Assembly (NCBI GenBank): GCA_946221035.1
Contig: CAMIME010000025.1
Coordinates: 1 to 33,363 of the forward strand
From: an uncultured Campylobacter sp.
GTDB taxonomy: Bacteria; Actinomycetota; Actinomycetes; Mycobacteriales; Mycobacteriaceae
Reading direction: 5' to 3'
Length of the DNA: 33,363 nt
Shown piece by piece: positions 13,805 to 22,488 of this stretch (within the stretch, counting starts at the first letter, position 1; every line of letters starts with the position of its first letter). The translations under genes were made by a program, and so were the position numbers. The notes under the pieces are model-generated. The model worked only from the letters and a program-made list of their open reading frames with translations, was not told the origin of the DNA and searched no databases.

Positions 13805-15094
13805 CTAGACGGCGAAGCGGAGGTTATCCAGCGCCTCGCGCACAGCGTCGGTGGACGGCGCCTGCGCCAGGTTGTCCGCAGACTTCTGCAGCTGGTCGAT
13901 GGAGCGCTCAGCGGCACCCATCGCGCGCTCGACCTCGGCGATCAGGGGCATCACCTGCTCGCCCATAAGCGACTCGTTGGTGTTCTGGGACCAACGCTTA
14001 ATCATCTCAAGCGGGATCTTCGTCAGCTCGGAGATGGAGTTCACCTTCAGTTCCACACGGCGGCGGAACGAGGAGTGGAGGAACACCGCGTCATCCATGT
14101 AGCTGACGTCGGCTTCCAGCGCGTCCACCAGCAGGCGCATGGACTGCGTCCGGTCGCCCTCGGTGGAGAACTGCGCGGTCTGCGCCGTGTGCAAACGCGC
14201 AAGGGCAATAGCCATGCGGGCGTTCGAGGTCTTCTCGTACAGCTCCTCGGCCACCTCTGCGAGGGACTGCGCGTTCTCGTCGATAATCCCACGCATCGTC
14301 GCCCACACCTGCAGCGGCGCCAGCAGGAGGGTACGCGCCGCACCCTCGGCGACCACGTTTTCCATCTCCGCCTTCACGTTGTTCGTGACGGCGTTCTCCT
14401 CCACCAGGGTCTCACTGGCGCGGCGGAGCTCCTCAGCCGCATCCTTAATCGCCGTTTGGACCTGCATGAAGGAGTCCAGCTCTTCATACAGGGCCTTCGC
14501 GGCGTCGTAGATCTGGCCCTCACCAGCGGGAAGCGTGAACCCAGCCGCTTCGCGAGCTTCTACCTCAGCCGGCAGCGCGTCGTAGATGAAGCTGTCGTAA
14601 TCCGGGATGAGGTGGGTCATCTTCTCCGCGCCCGCGATTGCTCGCTCGCGGCGGCCCGCACCCTTATCCAGCGCCTGCTGCTCCGCCAGGTTGGCTTCCT
14701 GGTACACCTCGCCAGCCGCGTTGAAGCGCTCCGTCATCGGACGGGTACGCACCGAGAGGAAGCTGCCGTCCGGCAATGGGGTTATGGTGGCGAACACGTC
14801 GTACGCCGCGCCGCTCTTCGCGCGGTTTCGCACGTAGGCAGCGAACGGACGGCCGTCCTCGATGGTGTCCCACAGCAGCTTGAACGCACCACCCGGCATC
14901 TCGGGGTGGCGGATCAGGTTGTGCGGCTTGCCTATCATCTCCTCCGCCGAATACTCAGCGTAACGGATGAAGACCTCATTAACGTGGGTCATGACACCCT
15001 TGGCATCGGTCACGGAGAAGAAGATGTCGTTGACATCCACCTCGTTGAAGGGACCTTCAGGTGCGTCGCGGCGAATCGTTACACGGCTGGACAT
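13805..15094 (-). CDS. Aer-type PAS-domain protein without a chemotaxis signalling domain
   Basis: A 429-residue soluble protein. The N-terminal 115 residues form a PAS domain that resembles the FAD-binding PAS of the aerotaxis receptor Aer: FFSVTDAKGVMTHVNEVFIR, then KPHNLIRHPEMPGGAFKLLW, then YVRNRAKSGAAYDVFATITP. In E. coli Aer this region binds FAD and senses redox state. The rest (about 150-425) is acidic, helix-rich and probably coiled-coil, with no transmembrane span, no methyl-accepting hairpin motif and no enzymatic output domain. Corynebacteria are non-motile, so a redox sensor with another output is the likeliest reading. The ATG lies six bases after TAGTAT (15106-15101), suggesting a leaderless message that starts within the guaB3-PAS gap. 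Confidence 0.8.
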   Translation of the reverse strand: MSSRVTIRRDAPEGPFNEVDVNDIFFSVTDAKGVMTHVNEVFIRYAEYSAEEMIGKPHNLIRHPEMPGGAFKLLWDTIEDGRPFAAYVRNRAKSGAAYDVFATITPLPDGSFLSVRTRPMTERFNAAGEVYQEANLAEQQALDKGAGRRERAIAGAEKMTHLIPDYDSFIYDALPAEVEAREAAGFTLPAGEGQIYDAAKALYEELDSFMQVQTAIKDAAEELRRASETLVEENAVTNNVKAEMENVVAEGAARTLLLAPLQVWATMRGIIDENAQSLAEVAEELYEKTSNARMAIALARLHTAQTAQFSTEGDRTQSMRLLVDALEADVSYMDDAVFLHSSFRRRVELKVNSISELTKIPLEMIKRWSQNTNESLMGEQVMPLIAEVERAMGAAERSIDQLQKSADNLAQAPSTDAVREALDNLRFAV

Positions 15095-15117
15095 ACGTCG
15101 ATACTAACCAATTCTGC

Positions 15118-16272
15118 TCAAGGGAGGACTGTGACGTCGGCTTTCTGAAAAGACTTCACGTCAGTATACCCGCATTTCGCCATGATGCGCCGCAATCCCC
15201 CAATTAGGTTGAGTTGGCCCCATTCCTCCGACGATGGGCCGAACAGCACCTGCTCGAGAGGGTGGTCGGCGGAAAGCTCGTAAGTGTCAACACCACCGCG
15301 CGGGAACTGGGGGTGGGCCGCCTGCGATTGCCAGTAGGCACCGCCCGCGGCCGCCTCGGTGGCGCCGGTCAAACCGCGTCCGAGCATCACGGCATCGGCG
15401 CCACAGGCCAAGGTGACGGCAATTGAGCCCGCGGAGAGCACGTCTACGTCCGCGATGACGTGGACGTAGCGCCCCTCCGTCTCATCGAGATAGTCACGCC
15501 GCGCCGCCGCGACATCCGCGATCGCCGTCGCCATCGGCACGTAGAAGCCGGTGTCGCGCGTGGTGCTGCCCGCGCCCACGATGACCCCTGCCACCCCGGC
15601 GCGCATGAGGTGAAGTGCCGTGGAGTAGTCGTAGACACCACCCGCAATGACCGGCACGTCCAGCGTGCCTACGAACTCCTTGAGGTTCAGTGGCTCCCCA
15701 CCCTGCTGCACGTGTTCGGCCGAGACGGTTGAACCCTGAATGAAAAGCAGTTCGGCGCCCGCTTTGATCACGATGGGAGCAAGCTCGCGGGCGTGCTGCG
15801 GACTGACCCGCACTGCCACGGTGACGCCCGCGTCGCGGATCTGGGCGATTCGCTCCGAAAGCAGGTCGGTGTCCAGCTCTGCCGCATGCAGTCGCTGCAA
15901 AGCCGCAATTCGCGCAGTGGCCTTGGTGACAAAATCCGCGGGTGTCATCTCCTGGCCCTCAGCTGACGGTGCTGATGCCTGGAGCACTTCCTGCACCGCG
16001 TCTTCGAACGAGGCGTGCCTGCCCCACAGCCCCTCCGCGTCAATGACAGCGAGGCCGCCCTGCTTGCCCATTTCGATGACGAACTCCGGGCTCGCCAGCG
16101 CATCTGTCGGGCGGGCGATGAGCGGGATGTCGAAGGTGTAGGCGTCAATGTGCCACGAGGTGTCCACATCCTTGGAGGACCGAGTGCGACGCTTGGGCAC
16201 TAGCGCGATGTCATCCAGGTCGTACGCCTTGCGGGCTTCTCGTCCGATGCCGATTTCCACGTATTCGCGCAT
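15118..16272 (-). CDS. guaB3: GuaB3-family IMP dehydrogenase-related protein
   Basis: A 384-residue TIM-barrel protein of the GuaB3 family, which accompanies GuaB in actinobacteria. It begins VEIGIGREARKAYDLDDIAL, shows PKRRTRSSKDVD, and has FVIEMGKQGGLAVIDAEGLW and the phosphate-binding loops VIAGGVYDYSTALHLMRAG and GADAVMLGRGLTGA. It lacks the CBS pair and the catalytic GPGSICTTR loop of GuaB; the corresponding loop reads VIVGAGSTTRDTG, without the cysteine nucleophile. It is therefore unlikely to be a standard IMP dehydrogenase; in other bacteria the family has been linked to GMP reductase-like or regulatory roles. The ATG is preceded by AAGGAG. It lies 26 bases downstream of guaB on the same strand, probably in one operon. 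Confidence 0.9.
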   Translation of the reverse strand: MREYVEIGIGREARKAYDLDDIALVPKRRTRSSKDVDTSWHIDAYTFDIPLIARPTDALASPEFVIEMGKQGGLAVIDAEGLWGRHASFEDAVQEVLQASAPSAEGQEMTPADFVTKATARIAALQRLHAAELDTDLLSERIAQIRDAGVTVAVRVSPQHARELAPIVIKAGAELLFIQGSTVSAEHVQQGGEPLNLKEFVGTLDVPVIAGGVYDYSTALHLMRAGVAGVIVGAGSTTRDTGFYVPMATAIADVAAARRDYLDETEGRYVHVIADVDVLSAGSIAVTLACGADAVMLGRGLTGATEAAAGGAYWQSQAAHPQFPRGGVDTYELSADHPLEQVLFGPSSEEWGQLNLIGGLRRIMAKCGYTDVKSFQKADVTVLP

Positions 16273-16298
16273 GCGACTTGCTCCTTAGCTGGCCGGGG

Positions 16299-17822
16299 TT
16301 AACTGTGGTAGTTCGGCGCCTCGACGGTTTGGGTGATGTCGTGCGGGTGGCTCTCGCGCAGACCTGCCGCGGTGATCTGGACGAACTGCTTCGTCTGCAG
16401 CTCCTCGATCGTGCTTGCACCGGTGTAGCCCATGGCAGCACGCAGCCCGCCGACAATCTGGTGCGTGATGGAGTCGAGCTCACCGCGGTACGGCACGCGG
16501 CCTTCGATCCCCTCCGGCACGAGCTTGTCCTCACTGGTGACGTCGGCCTGGAAGTAGCGGTCCTTGGAAAACGAGCGCTTCTCGCCCGTCAAGCCGCGTC
16601 CCTGCATCGCACCCATGGAACCCATGCCGCGGTAGCGCTTGTACTGCTTGCCGCCCACAACCACGATGTCGCCCGGAGCCTCAGCGGTGCCCGCGAGCAT
16701 GGAGCCGAGCATCACCGTCGACGCACCCGCCGCGAGCGCCTTCGCTACATCGCCGGAGAACTGCATGCCGCCGTCGGCGATGATCGGCACACCAGCCTTC
16801 TTCGCCGGAACCGACGCCTCCAGAATCGCCGTGATCTGCGGCGCGCCAACGCCAGCCACCACGCGGGTGGTGCAGATCGAGCCCGGGCCGATACCAACCT
16901 TGATCGCGTCAGCGCCGGCGTCAACCATTGCTTGTGCTGCGGAGCGCGTTGCCAGGTTGCCGCCGATCACGTCAACGCGGTCGCCGAACTCCTTTTGCAC
17001 CCGGGCGACCATTTCCAGGACGCGGTTGTTGTGCGCGTGAGCGGAGTCCACCACCAGCGCGTCCACACCTGCCTCCACCAGCAGGCCCGCCCGCTCAAAC
17101 GCATCCTCGCCGGTGCCCACACCCGCTGCCACCAGCAGCCGGCCGTTCGAGTCCTTCGACGCGTTCGGGTACTGCTCGCTCTTTACAAAGTCCTTCACCG
17201 TGATCAGGCCAGCGAGCTTGCCGTCCCCAGCGACGATCGGCAGCTTCTCCACCTTGTTTGCGGAAAGCAGCGCGAGAGCTTCCTGCTTATCGACGCCCTC
17301 CGGCGCAACCACCAGCGGCATCGGGGTCATCACCTCGGCGACCTTGCGCTCGAAGTCCGGCTCGAACCGCATGTCGCGGTTGGTGATGATGCCGACGAGC
17401 CGGCCGTCGCCGTCGACCACCGGCAGGCCAGAGATGCGGAAGCGTGCGCACAGTGCGTCCACCTCGTTCAGCGTCATCTCCGGGGTGGCAGTGACCGGGT
17501 CGGAGACCATCCCGGACTCCGAGCGCTTCACCACATCCACATGCTCCGCCTGGTCCTGAGCGCTGAGGTTGCGGTGCAGCACGCCAATACCGCCCTGGCG
17601 CGCCATGGCGATTGCCATGCGAGACTCGGTGACCGTGTCCATCGCCGCAGACGCGATCGGCATCCCCAGGCGAATGTTGCGGGTGAATTGGGAGGCAGTG
17701 GACACCTCCGACGGCACGATGTGGGATTCCGCCGGTAGCAGCAGCACATCATCGAAGGTCAACCCGCGCAGAGCGACCTTTTCGGGATCGTCCCCACCCG
17801 TCCATACACGCTCGTTCGCCAT
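16299..17822 (-). CDS. guaB: Inosine-5'-monophosphate dehydrogenase
   Basis: A 507-residue enzyme oxidising IMP to XMP with NAD+, the committed step to GMP. The barrel starts at TFDDVLLLPAES, is interrupted by a CBS pair (about 103-215, with GLPVVDGDGRLVGIITNRD and KLPIVAGDGKLAGLITVKD), and has the catalytic loop GPGSICTTR with C317. The IMP-site elements IADGGMQFSGD and MLGSMLAGTAEAPGD and the flap with YRGMGSMGAM are intact. It ends with the usual C-terminal dimer region. The start is ATG 17822 with a GAGAGGAGAA ribosome-binding site. Confidence 0.97.
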   Translation of the reverse strand: MANERVWTGGDDPEKVALRGLTFDDVLLLPAESHIVPSEVSTASQFTRNIRLGMPIASAAMDTVTESRMAIAMARQGGIGVLHRNLSAQDQAEHVDVVKRSESGMVSDPVTATPEMTLNEVDALCARFRISGLPVVDGDGRLVGIITNRDMRFEPDFERKVAEVMTPMPLVVAPEGVDKQEALALLSANKVEKLPIVAGDGKLAGLITVKDFVKSEQYPNASKDSNGRLLVAAGVGTGEDAFERAGLLVEAGVDALVVDSAHAHNNRVLEMVARVQKEFGDRVDVIGGNLATRSAAQAMVDAGADAIKVGIGPGSICTTRVVAGVGAPQITAILEASVPAKKAGVPIIADGGMQFSGDVAKALAAGASTVMLGSMLAGTAEAPGDIVVVGGKQYKRYRGMGSMGAMQGRGLTGEKRSFSKDRYFQADVTSEDKLVPEGIEGRVPYRGELDSITHQIVGGLRAAMGYTGASTIEELQTKQFVQITAAGLRESHPHDITQTVEAPNYHS

Positions 17823-17870
17823 CGCTGTGTTCTCCTCTCCCGCGCAGATCTGTCCGATGCTGTTCGACTC

Positions 17871-17900
17871 ATGCTACAACGCTGCGCGACACCCCAGGAA
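17871..17900 (-). promoter_or_regulatory. Promoter of guaB
   Basis: On the minus strand there is a TTCCTG -35 (17900-17895), an 18-base spacer and a TAGCAT -10 (17876-17871). This gives a leader of about 40 bases ahead of guaB that includes its ribosome-binding site. Confidence 0.5.
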
Positions 17901-17906
17901 GGTGGA

Positions 17907-17936
17907 TTGGCCTACCGCGCAGGGGCTTAATAGGCT
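17907..17936 (+). promoter_or_regulatory. Promoter of the DUF5319 gene
   Basis: TTGGCC (17907-17912), an 18-base spacer and TAGGCT (17931-17936). The GTG start follows seven bases later, which suggests a leaderless message. Confidence 0.5.
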
Positions 17937-17943
17937 GGAGTGC

Positions 17944-18315
17944 GTGAATTACGACGACATGATGCCGCGGGACCCGTTCGCGGACGACCCCAACGACCCG
18001 GCCTCATTCATCGAGGACGACGACGTCGTCGAACCGCTGTCCCCGGAAGAGCGCGTTTCCGTGATCCAAGACCTGTCGCACGTGCGGGATGCGAAGCGCC
18101 TGCTCAAGCCTCGGGGGATCCTCGGCATCTACTTCGAGTGCGAAGACTGCGACCAGCTGCACTACTACGACTGGGAGATCATGGAGCAGAACATGATCTC
18201 CTCCCTGAACAACGAGCTGCCCCCGGTCCACGAACCGAGCGCGAACCCCAACGTCAACGCCTACGTGCCGTGGGACTATGCGATGGGATACCTCGACGGA
18301 CTCGAGGGCCGCTAA
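17944..18315 (+). CDS. DUF5319 family acidic protein
   Basis: A 123-residue cytosolic protein of the actinobacterial DUF5319 family, function unknown. The first 40 residues are strongly acidic (DPFADDPNDPASFIEDDDVV). A conserved core follows (LSPEERVSVIQDLSHVRDAK, LLKPRGILGIYFECEDCDQLH, YYDWEIMEQNMISSLNNELP), ending VPWDYAMGYLDGLE. The CEDC pair plus nearby histidine might bind a metal, but only two cysteines are present. It starts at GTG 17944, with ATG 17959 as an alternative. It is divergent from guaB and convergent with rsdA, a position it shares with relatives in other corynebacteria and mycobacteria. Confidence 0.85.
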   Translation: MNYDDMMPRDPFADDPNDPASFIEDDDVVEPLSPEERVSVIQDLSHVRDAKRLLKPRGILGIYFECEDCDQLHYYDWEIMEQNMISSLNNELPPVHEPSANPNVNAYVPWDYAMGYLDGLEGR

Positions 18316-18331
18316 CCCTGGCGGGCCAGCG

Positions 18332-19171
18332 CTAGTTCGCCGCAGCCGCGGTGTCCGCCGCCTGCGCTGGTGCGTCCTGCGCAGGCGCCTGCGGACTTGC
18401 CGGTGCGGGTGGCTGGCTTTCCGCTTCCTGTCGCGGTGTCACTGGCTCAGGTGACGGCGCGGGCGGGTTGGGGACGGACGGGGACGCGGACACCTGCCCG
18501 CTCTGCTGCTCGCCCGAAGGGGCGGCCGGCGAGGTGGCGGACTTGCTCTCCGACACCAAGGTACGAGTGGTCTGCTCCTGCGCAGGTTTGGGTGCCGGCG
18601 CGGCCGGGGTTGGAGACTGCTCTGGGGCCGGGTTCGCGGGCGCCTGGGATGGTTCTTCCGGCACGGAGGACGCGGTGGTGGTCACCGTGACAGTCCTGGC
18701 GGGGGCCGAAGTGCGCGGCGCACCGGTCGAGCCGCCGTTTTTTTGCTCACGGTTCATCTCGGCGACAAGATGGCGTGCCTGTTCAAGTAGGCCCTTGGCC
18801 GCTTCCTCGTCGCCGGTTTCGCGTGCCACCTCCAACTCGTCGAGAGTGGTCGCGAGCTCCACCATGGTGGTGTCATCGCCCGGCGTCGGAGCGGGGTTGT
18901 ACAACACGGTGCCTGCGCCAACAATCGCCACCGACGCTGCCGCCGCGCCAATGAGCCCGGAAACCCACGGATTCATCCGGCGGCGAGGCGTGATGTCGGT
19001 TTGGGAGGCAACGTTCGGGGCTTCGGGCATGGGGCGCTCGACGTCGTCTTTAAGCGCGAGGAGCACACCAGCGAGCGGGTCGCTGCCGGACGACGGATCC
19101 TGGCCACGGGAAAGCGAGTCCAAAAACGCGTCGCTCGCAGCGACATCACCCAAGTCGAACTGCCGTGTCAT
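18332..19171 (-). CDS. rsdA: Anti-sigma-D factor RsdA
   Basis: A 279-residue single-span membrane protein. The cytosolic N-terminus (FDLGDVAASDAFLDSLSRG and DPLAGVLLALKDDVERPMPE) is the SigD-binding region of the RsdA family. A transmembrane helix (about 69-90, WVSGLIGAAAASVAIVGAGT) follows a basic stretch. The exported part begins with a helical pair (LDELEVARETGDEEAAKGLL) and then becomes a long Pro/Ala/Ser/Thr-rich tail to the end, suited to spanning the cell wall. In mycobacteria RsdA holds SigD until regulated proteolysis. Its ATG overlaps the sigD stop by four bases, so the two are coupled. Confidence 0.88.
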   Translation of the reverse strand: MTRQFDLGDVAASDAFLDSLSRGQDPSSGSDPLAGVLLALKDDVERPMPEAPNVASQTDITPRRRMNPWVSGLIGAAAASVAIVGAGTVLYNPAPTPGDDTTMVELATTLDELEVARETGDEEAAKGLLEQARHLVAEMNREQKNGGSTGAPRTSAPARTVTVTTTASSVPEEPSQAPANPAPEQSPTPAAPAPKPAQEQTTRTLVSESKSATSPAAPSGEQQSGQVSASPSVPNPPAPSPEPVTPRQEAESQPPAPASPQAPAQDAPAQAADTAAAAN

Positions 19172-19746
19172 GGCATGTCCCCTTCCAACTCCTCGCGCAG
19201 CTTGGCCAGTGCCCTGTGCTGCGCAACGCGGACAGCACCCGGTGTGCTGCCGACCGCCTCCGCCGTTTCTTCCGCCGACAAACCGACGAACACCCGCAAA
19301 ATGATGATGTCGCGTGCCTTGTCATTGAGTGAATCGAGCAACGCCCGAACTTTGTTACTTCCGTCAAGGGTAATCGCCGCATCTTCGGGGGTAAGACCCG
19401 AAAACTCCCGGTCAGGCACCTCATCGGTTGGGTTCGTCTTGTCGCGGGCCATGGCCCGGTGGGCGTCGGCGACCTTGTTAAACGCGATGCCGTAGACGAA
19501 AGCCATGAACGGGCGGCCGGTATCCGTGAAGCGTCCGATGGAGGTGGCAACGGCGAGGCAGATTTCCTGGGCCACATCCTCCGCGGTTGGCGTGCGGCCC
19601 CCGCCGATGCGGGCACGTGCGTAGCGCAGTACCCGGGGGTGCACGATGACGATGATGCGCTGCAGCGCGCGCTGATCCCCATCAACGGCGAGGGGGACAA
19701 GCGCCGCGAGTTCTGCGTCTTCTGCTTGTGCAGATTGCATCGCCAT
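19168..19746 (-). CDS. sigD: ECF RNA polymerase sigma factor SigD
   Basis: A 192-residue sigma-70 family factor with only regions 2 and 4. Region 2 is seen in VLRYARARIG and AEDVAQEICLAVATSIGRF with the PFMAFVYGIAFNKVADAHR helix; region 4 in IIILRVFVGLSAEETAEAVG and GAVRVAQHRALAKLREEL. It directs polymerase to envelope and mycolate genes in corynebacteria (family knowledge). The start is ATG 19746, four bases after AGGAGG; ATG 19740 is equally possible. A TATACG-like -10 lies near 19780. The anti-sigma gene rsdA is next in the operon. Confidence 0.93.
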   Translation of the reverse strand: MAMQSAQAEDAELAALVPLAVDGDQRALQRIIVIVHPRVLRYARARIGGGRTPTAEDVAQEICLAVATSIGRFTDTGRPFMAFVYGIAFNKVADAHRAMARDKTNPTDEVPDREFSGLTPEDAAITLDGSNKVRALLDSLNDKARDIIILRVFVGLSAEETAEAVGSTPGAVRVAQHRALAKLREELEGDMP

Positions 19747-20063
19747 CTCGCCTCCTCCGTGCCTGTCGCGTGCCCTGCCGTATAGAAAAACAGCCGATCC
19801 AACCCTATTACAGGTAGGTGCCAGCGTTCCGCGCCACCCACATCCGAAAGGTGCTGCGAATCGTCTGGCAACCAGAGTTTTGCCAGGAATTCACCCAGCC
19901 TTAACCATCGGCAATATCCCAGCTCAACCCGGTAATTTTCAGGGTTTCCACGGGTTGGACAAGCTCCCGTAACCGACTCGAAACCAAAAGTTAACCAATG
20001 CGCGTCAAACTCATTCCTCGGTTACTGATCGACGAGCTTTTCCGCCGAAGGAGCACCTCCACC

Positions 20064-20375
20064 ATGTCTTTGCCGCACACGCTTCCAGGGCCCAACGCCG
20101 ATTTCTGGGATTGGCAGCTGCACAGCGCCTGCCGGGGGGAGGCCTCCGAGATCTTCTACCACCCGGACGGGGAGCGTGGCCGCGCTCGCACCCAGCGCGA
20201 GAACCGCGCCAAGGCCATTTGCTTCGAGTGCCCGGTGCTGTCCCAGTGCCGCGAGCACGCCCTGCGCGTCGCAGAGCCCTACGGCATCTGGGGCGGCATG
20301 AGTGAATCTGAGCGCTTCGCAGTGCTGCGCAGCGCCGCCGCTGGCCTCGAGGTCGCCGCAGTCTCCGCCAAGTAG
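20064..20375 (+). CDS. whcB: WhiB-family iron-sulphur transcription factor
   Basis: A 103-residue Wbl protein with the four cluster-binding cysteines C23, C53, C56 and C62 (spacing C-X29-C-X2-C-X5-C) and the GIWGG turn near residue 76, followed by the basic-helical DNA/sigma-contacting tail. Such proteins bind a 4Fe-4S cluster and act with SigA in redox- or stress-responsive transcription. The position between sigD and groEL corresponds to C. glutamicum whcB (WhiB3 type), so the symbol rests on synteny. The start is ATG 20064, ten bases after AAGGAG. An upstream region of about 190 bases to the sigD start is rich in A/T runs; no promoter could be fixed by eye. Confidence 0.85.
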   Translation: MSLPHTLPGPNADFWDWQLHSACRGEASEIFYHPDGERGRARTQRENRAKAICFECPVLSQCREHALRVAEPYGIWGGMSESERFAVLRSAAAGLEVAAVSAK

Positions 20376-20388
20376 GCCCACCAACACC

Positions 20389-20419
20389 AAGTGCCCCGTC
20401 TCACGCAGACGGGGCACTT
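20389..20419. terminator. Bidirectional terminator between whcB and groEL
   Basis: A perfect 13-pair stem (AAGTGCCCCGTCT 20389-20401 with AGACGGGGCACTT 20407-20419) around a five-base loop lies in the convergent gap. Confidence 0.85.
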
Positions 20420-20439
20420 CGCTTATCGACGGCTCACGG

Positions 20440-22044
20440 TTAGTGCACGTGGCCCTCTTCCGCTTCCTCAGCAGGCTTGGTCACCACGGAAGCCTCCGTG
20501 GTCAAGACCATGCGCGCAACAGAAGCGGCGTTCACTACTGCGGAGTGGGTGACCTTGACTGGGTCAATGATGCCCTGGTCGATCAGGTTGCCGTACTCCA
20601 GGGTGGCGGCATTGAAGCCCTCGCCATTGCCCATCTCGGCGACCTTGGACACCACGACAGCTCCGTCGAGGCCAGCGTTGTCCGCGATCCAGTAGGCCGG
20701 CTTGGACAGTGCGCGGGCCACAGCCAGCACACCGATCTTCTGCTCGCCCTCAAAACCCTCGGCGAAGGTCTCGAGCTCCTTCGAGATCTGCACGAGCGCG
20801 GACCCGCCGCCGGCGATGATGCCCTCCTCCACGGCCGCGCGGGCCGCGTTGATGGCATCCTCGACGCGCAGCTTGCGCTCGTTCATCTCGGTCTCGGTCG
20901 GAGCACCCACGCGCAGCACGGCCACACCGCCAGAAAGCTTTGCCAGGCGCTCCTCCGCCTTCTCCTTGTCCCAGGTGGAGTCGGTGGTCTCGATCTCGCG
21001 GCGGATCTGGCCGCGGCGCTCCTCCACTGCCTCGGCGGTACCGGCGCCGTCGACAATGACCGTGTCATCCTTGGTCACCGTGATGCGGCGGGCGGAACCG
21101 AGCTGGTCCAGAGTGACGTCCTTGAGGTTCACGCCGACCTCCGGGTCAACGACGGTCGCGGCGGTGACCACGGCCAGGTCGTCCATGAACGCCTTGCGGC
21201 GCTCGCCGAAGTACGGGGACTTCACTGCGACGACCTTCAGGGTCTTGCGGATGGCGTTGACCACAAGCGCCTGCAGCGCCTCGCCGTCGACATCCTCCGC
21301 AATCACCATGAGCGGCACGGACTGCCCGGCAACCTGCTCGAGGATGGGCAGGAAGTCGTGCAGGTTGGAGATCTTGTTGCGCACGAGCAGCACGCGGGCG
21401 TTCTCCAGGACGGCCTGGCCGGAGTCCGGGTCCGTCATGAAGTACGGGGAGAGGAAGCCCTTGTCAAAGGAAATACCTTCGGTCAGATCCACGTAAGAGT
21501 CGATCGACTGGGACTCCTCGACCGTGAGCACGCCGTCCTTGCCCACCTTGTCCATTGCGCCGGCAACCATTTGGCCGATCTCCGGGTCGCGGGAGGACAC
21601 CGTGGCCACGTTCGCAATCTCGTCGGAGGACGAGACTTCGGTCGCGCGGGCCTTGAGCTCTTCAACGACCTTGTCTGCCGCCGCCTTGATGCCCTTGTTC
21701 AGCTCGATCGGGTTCGCGCCTGCAGCAACGTTGCGCAGCCCCTCTGCCACTAGCGCCTGGGCCAGAAGGGTTGCGGTGGTGGTGCCGTCACCGGCGACGT
21801 CGTTGGTCTTCACCGCAACCGACTTCACCAGCTGAGCGCCGAGGTTCTCGAACGGCTCCTCCAGGTCGATGTCGCGTGCGATGGTCACACCGTCATTGGT
21901 CACCGTCGGCCCGCCCCAGGCCTTGGACAGGACGACGTTGCGGCCGCGGGGACCAAGAGTGACCTTCACTGCGTCGGCGAGGGTGTCCACGCCGCGCTGG
22001 ATGCCCTCGCGGGCCTCCTGGTCAAATGCAATAAGTTTTGCCAT
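20440..22044 (-). CDS. groEL: 60-kDa chaperonin GroEL
   Basis: A 534-residue chaperonin subunit that forms the double ring folding cage with GroES. Signatures: VTLGPRGRNVVLSKAWGGPT near 28-47, the ATPase loop AGDGTTTAT near 84-92, and GIIAGGGSALVQISKEL in the second equatorial part. The C-terminus is EEAEEGHVH. It therefore lacks the Gly-Gly-Met tail of the main actinobacterial GroEL2 and has a short histidine-containing tail, as in the operon-borne GroEL1 type. It lies 23 bases downstream of groES behind AAGGGGG and shares the CIRCE-controlled promoter. Confidence 0.96.
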   Translation of the reverse strand: MAKLIAFDQEAREGIQRGVDTLADAVKVTLGPRGRNVVLSKAWGGPTVTNDGVTIARDIDLEEPFENLGAQLVKSVAVKTNDVAGDGTTTATLLAQALVAEGLRNVAAGANPIELNKGIKAAADKVVEELKARATEVSSSDEIANVATVSSRDPEIGQMVAGAMDKVGKDGVLTVEESQSIDSYVDLTEGISFDKGFLSPYFMTDPDSGQAVLENARVLLVRNKISNLHDFLPILEQVAGQSVPLMVIAEDVDGEALQALVVNAIRKTLKVVAVKSPYFGERRKAFMDDLAVVTAATVVDPEVGVNLKDVTLDQLGSARRITVTKDDTVIVDGAGTAEAVEERRGQIRREIETTDSTWDKEKAEERLAKLSGGVAVLRVGAPTETEMNERKLRVEDAINAARAAVEEGIIAGGGSALVQISKELETFAEGFEGEQKIGVLAVARALSKPAYWIADNAGLDGAVVVSKVAEMGNGEGFNAATLEYGNLIDQGIIDPVKVTHSAVVNAASVARMVLTTEASVVTKPAEEAEEGHVH

Positions 22045-22067
22045 TGGTGGCTAAGCCCCCTTGCTAC

Positions 22068-22367
22068 TTACTTCTCGACGACGGCCAGCAGGTCACGCGC
22101 GGAAAGGAGCAGGTACTCCTCACCGTTGTACTTCAGCTCGGTGCCGCCGTACTTGGAGAAGATGACGGTGTCACCCTCCTTCACGTCCACTGCAACGCGG
22201 TTGCCGTTGTCATCCAGGCGACCCGGGCCGACAGCGATCACCACAGCCTCCTGCGGCTTCTCAGCAGCGGAGTCCGGGATGACCAGGCCAGAGGCGGTGG
22301 TGGTCTCGGCCTCGGCGATCTGGACGAGGACCTTGTCTTCGAGCGGCTTGATGTTGACGTTTGCCAT
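22068..22367 (-). CDS. groES: 10-kDa co-chaperonin GroES
   Basis: A 99-residue lid subunit of the GroEL machine. It has the family start NIKPLEDKVLVQ, the mobile loop around ETTTASGLVIPDSAAEKPQ with the GLVI contact to GroEL, and the ending GEEYLLLSARDLLAVVEK. Length is normal. The start is ATG 22367 with AAAGG about ten bases upstream. It is the first gene of a groES-groEL operon with a leader of about 95 bases and is controlled by the CIRCE operator. Confidence 0.97.
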   Translation of the reverse strand: MANVNIKPLEDKVLVQIAEAETTTASGLVIPDSAAEKPQEAVVIAVGPGRLDDNGNRVAVDVKEGDTVIFSKYGGTELKYNGEEYLLLSARDLLAVVEK

Positions 22368-22461
22368 GATGAGCAACCTTTCGTAAGTGCGGAAGTAGAA
22401 CAGGTTCGCAAAAGGCGCAGCCGTCGTCGCGGGTGAACAACTGTGCTTCACACAACCTGCT

Positions 22462-22488
22462 TTGGCACTCTACCCCCGAGAGTGCTAG
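22462..22488. promoter_or_regulatory. CIRCE operator (HrcA site)
   Basis: TTGGCACTC, nine bases, GAGTGCTAG: the CIRCE inverted repeat with only the outer positions altered. Heat-shock repressor HrcA binds this element. It overlaps the -10 and spacer of the groES promoter, the usual repressing position. Confidence 0.93.

Noticed and set aside
13802..15148. A 448-codon plus-strand frame opposite the PAS gene
   Set aside because: His/Arg/Leu-rich antisense translation without motifs; the opposite strand carries a clear PAS protein.
15118..16272. Second catalytically competent IMP dehydrogenase
   Set aside because: The catalytic cysteine loop and the CBS domains are missing; assigned to the GuaB3 family instead.
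16278..17738. A 486-codon plus-strand frame opposite guaB
   Set aside because: Antisense artefact of GC-rich third positions; guaB is complete on the minus strand.
19872..20063. SigD-type promoter (GTAAC motif near 19969) ahead of whcB
   Set aside because: The -35-like GTAACC is present but no matching -10 at a proper distance could be found by eye.
20302..21753. A 483-codon plus-strand frame running from whcB across groEL
   Set aside because: No recognisable family, starts inside whcB and passes through the whcB/groEL terminator.
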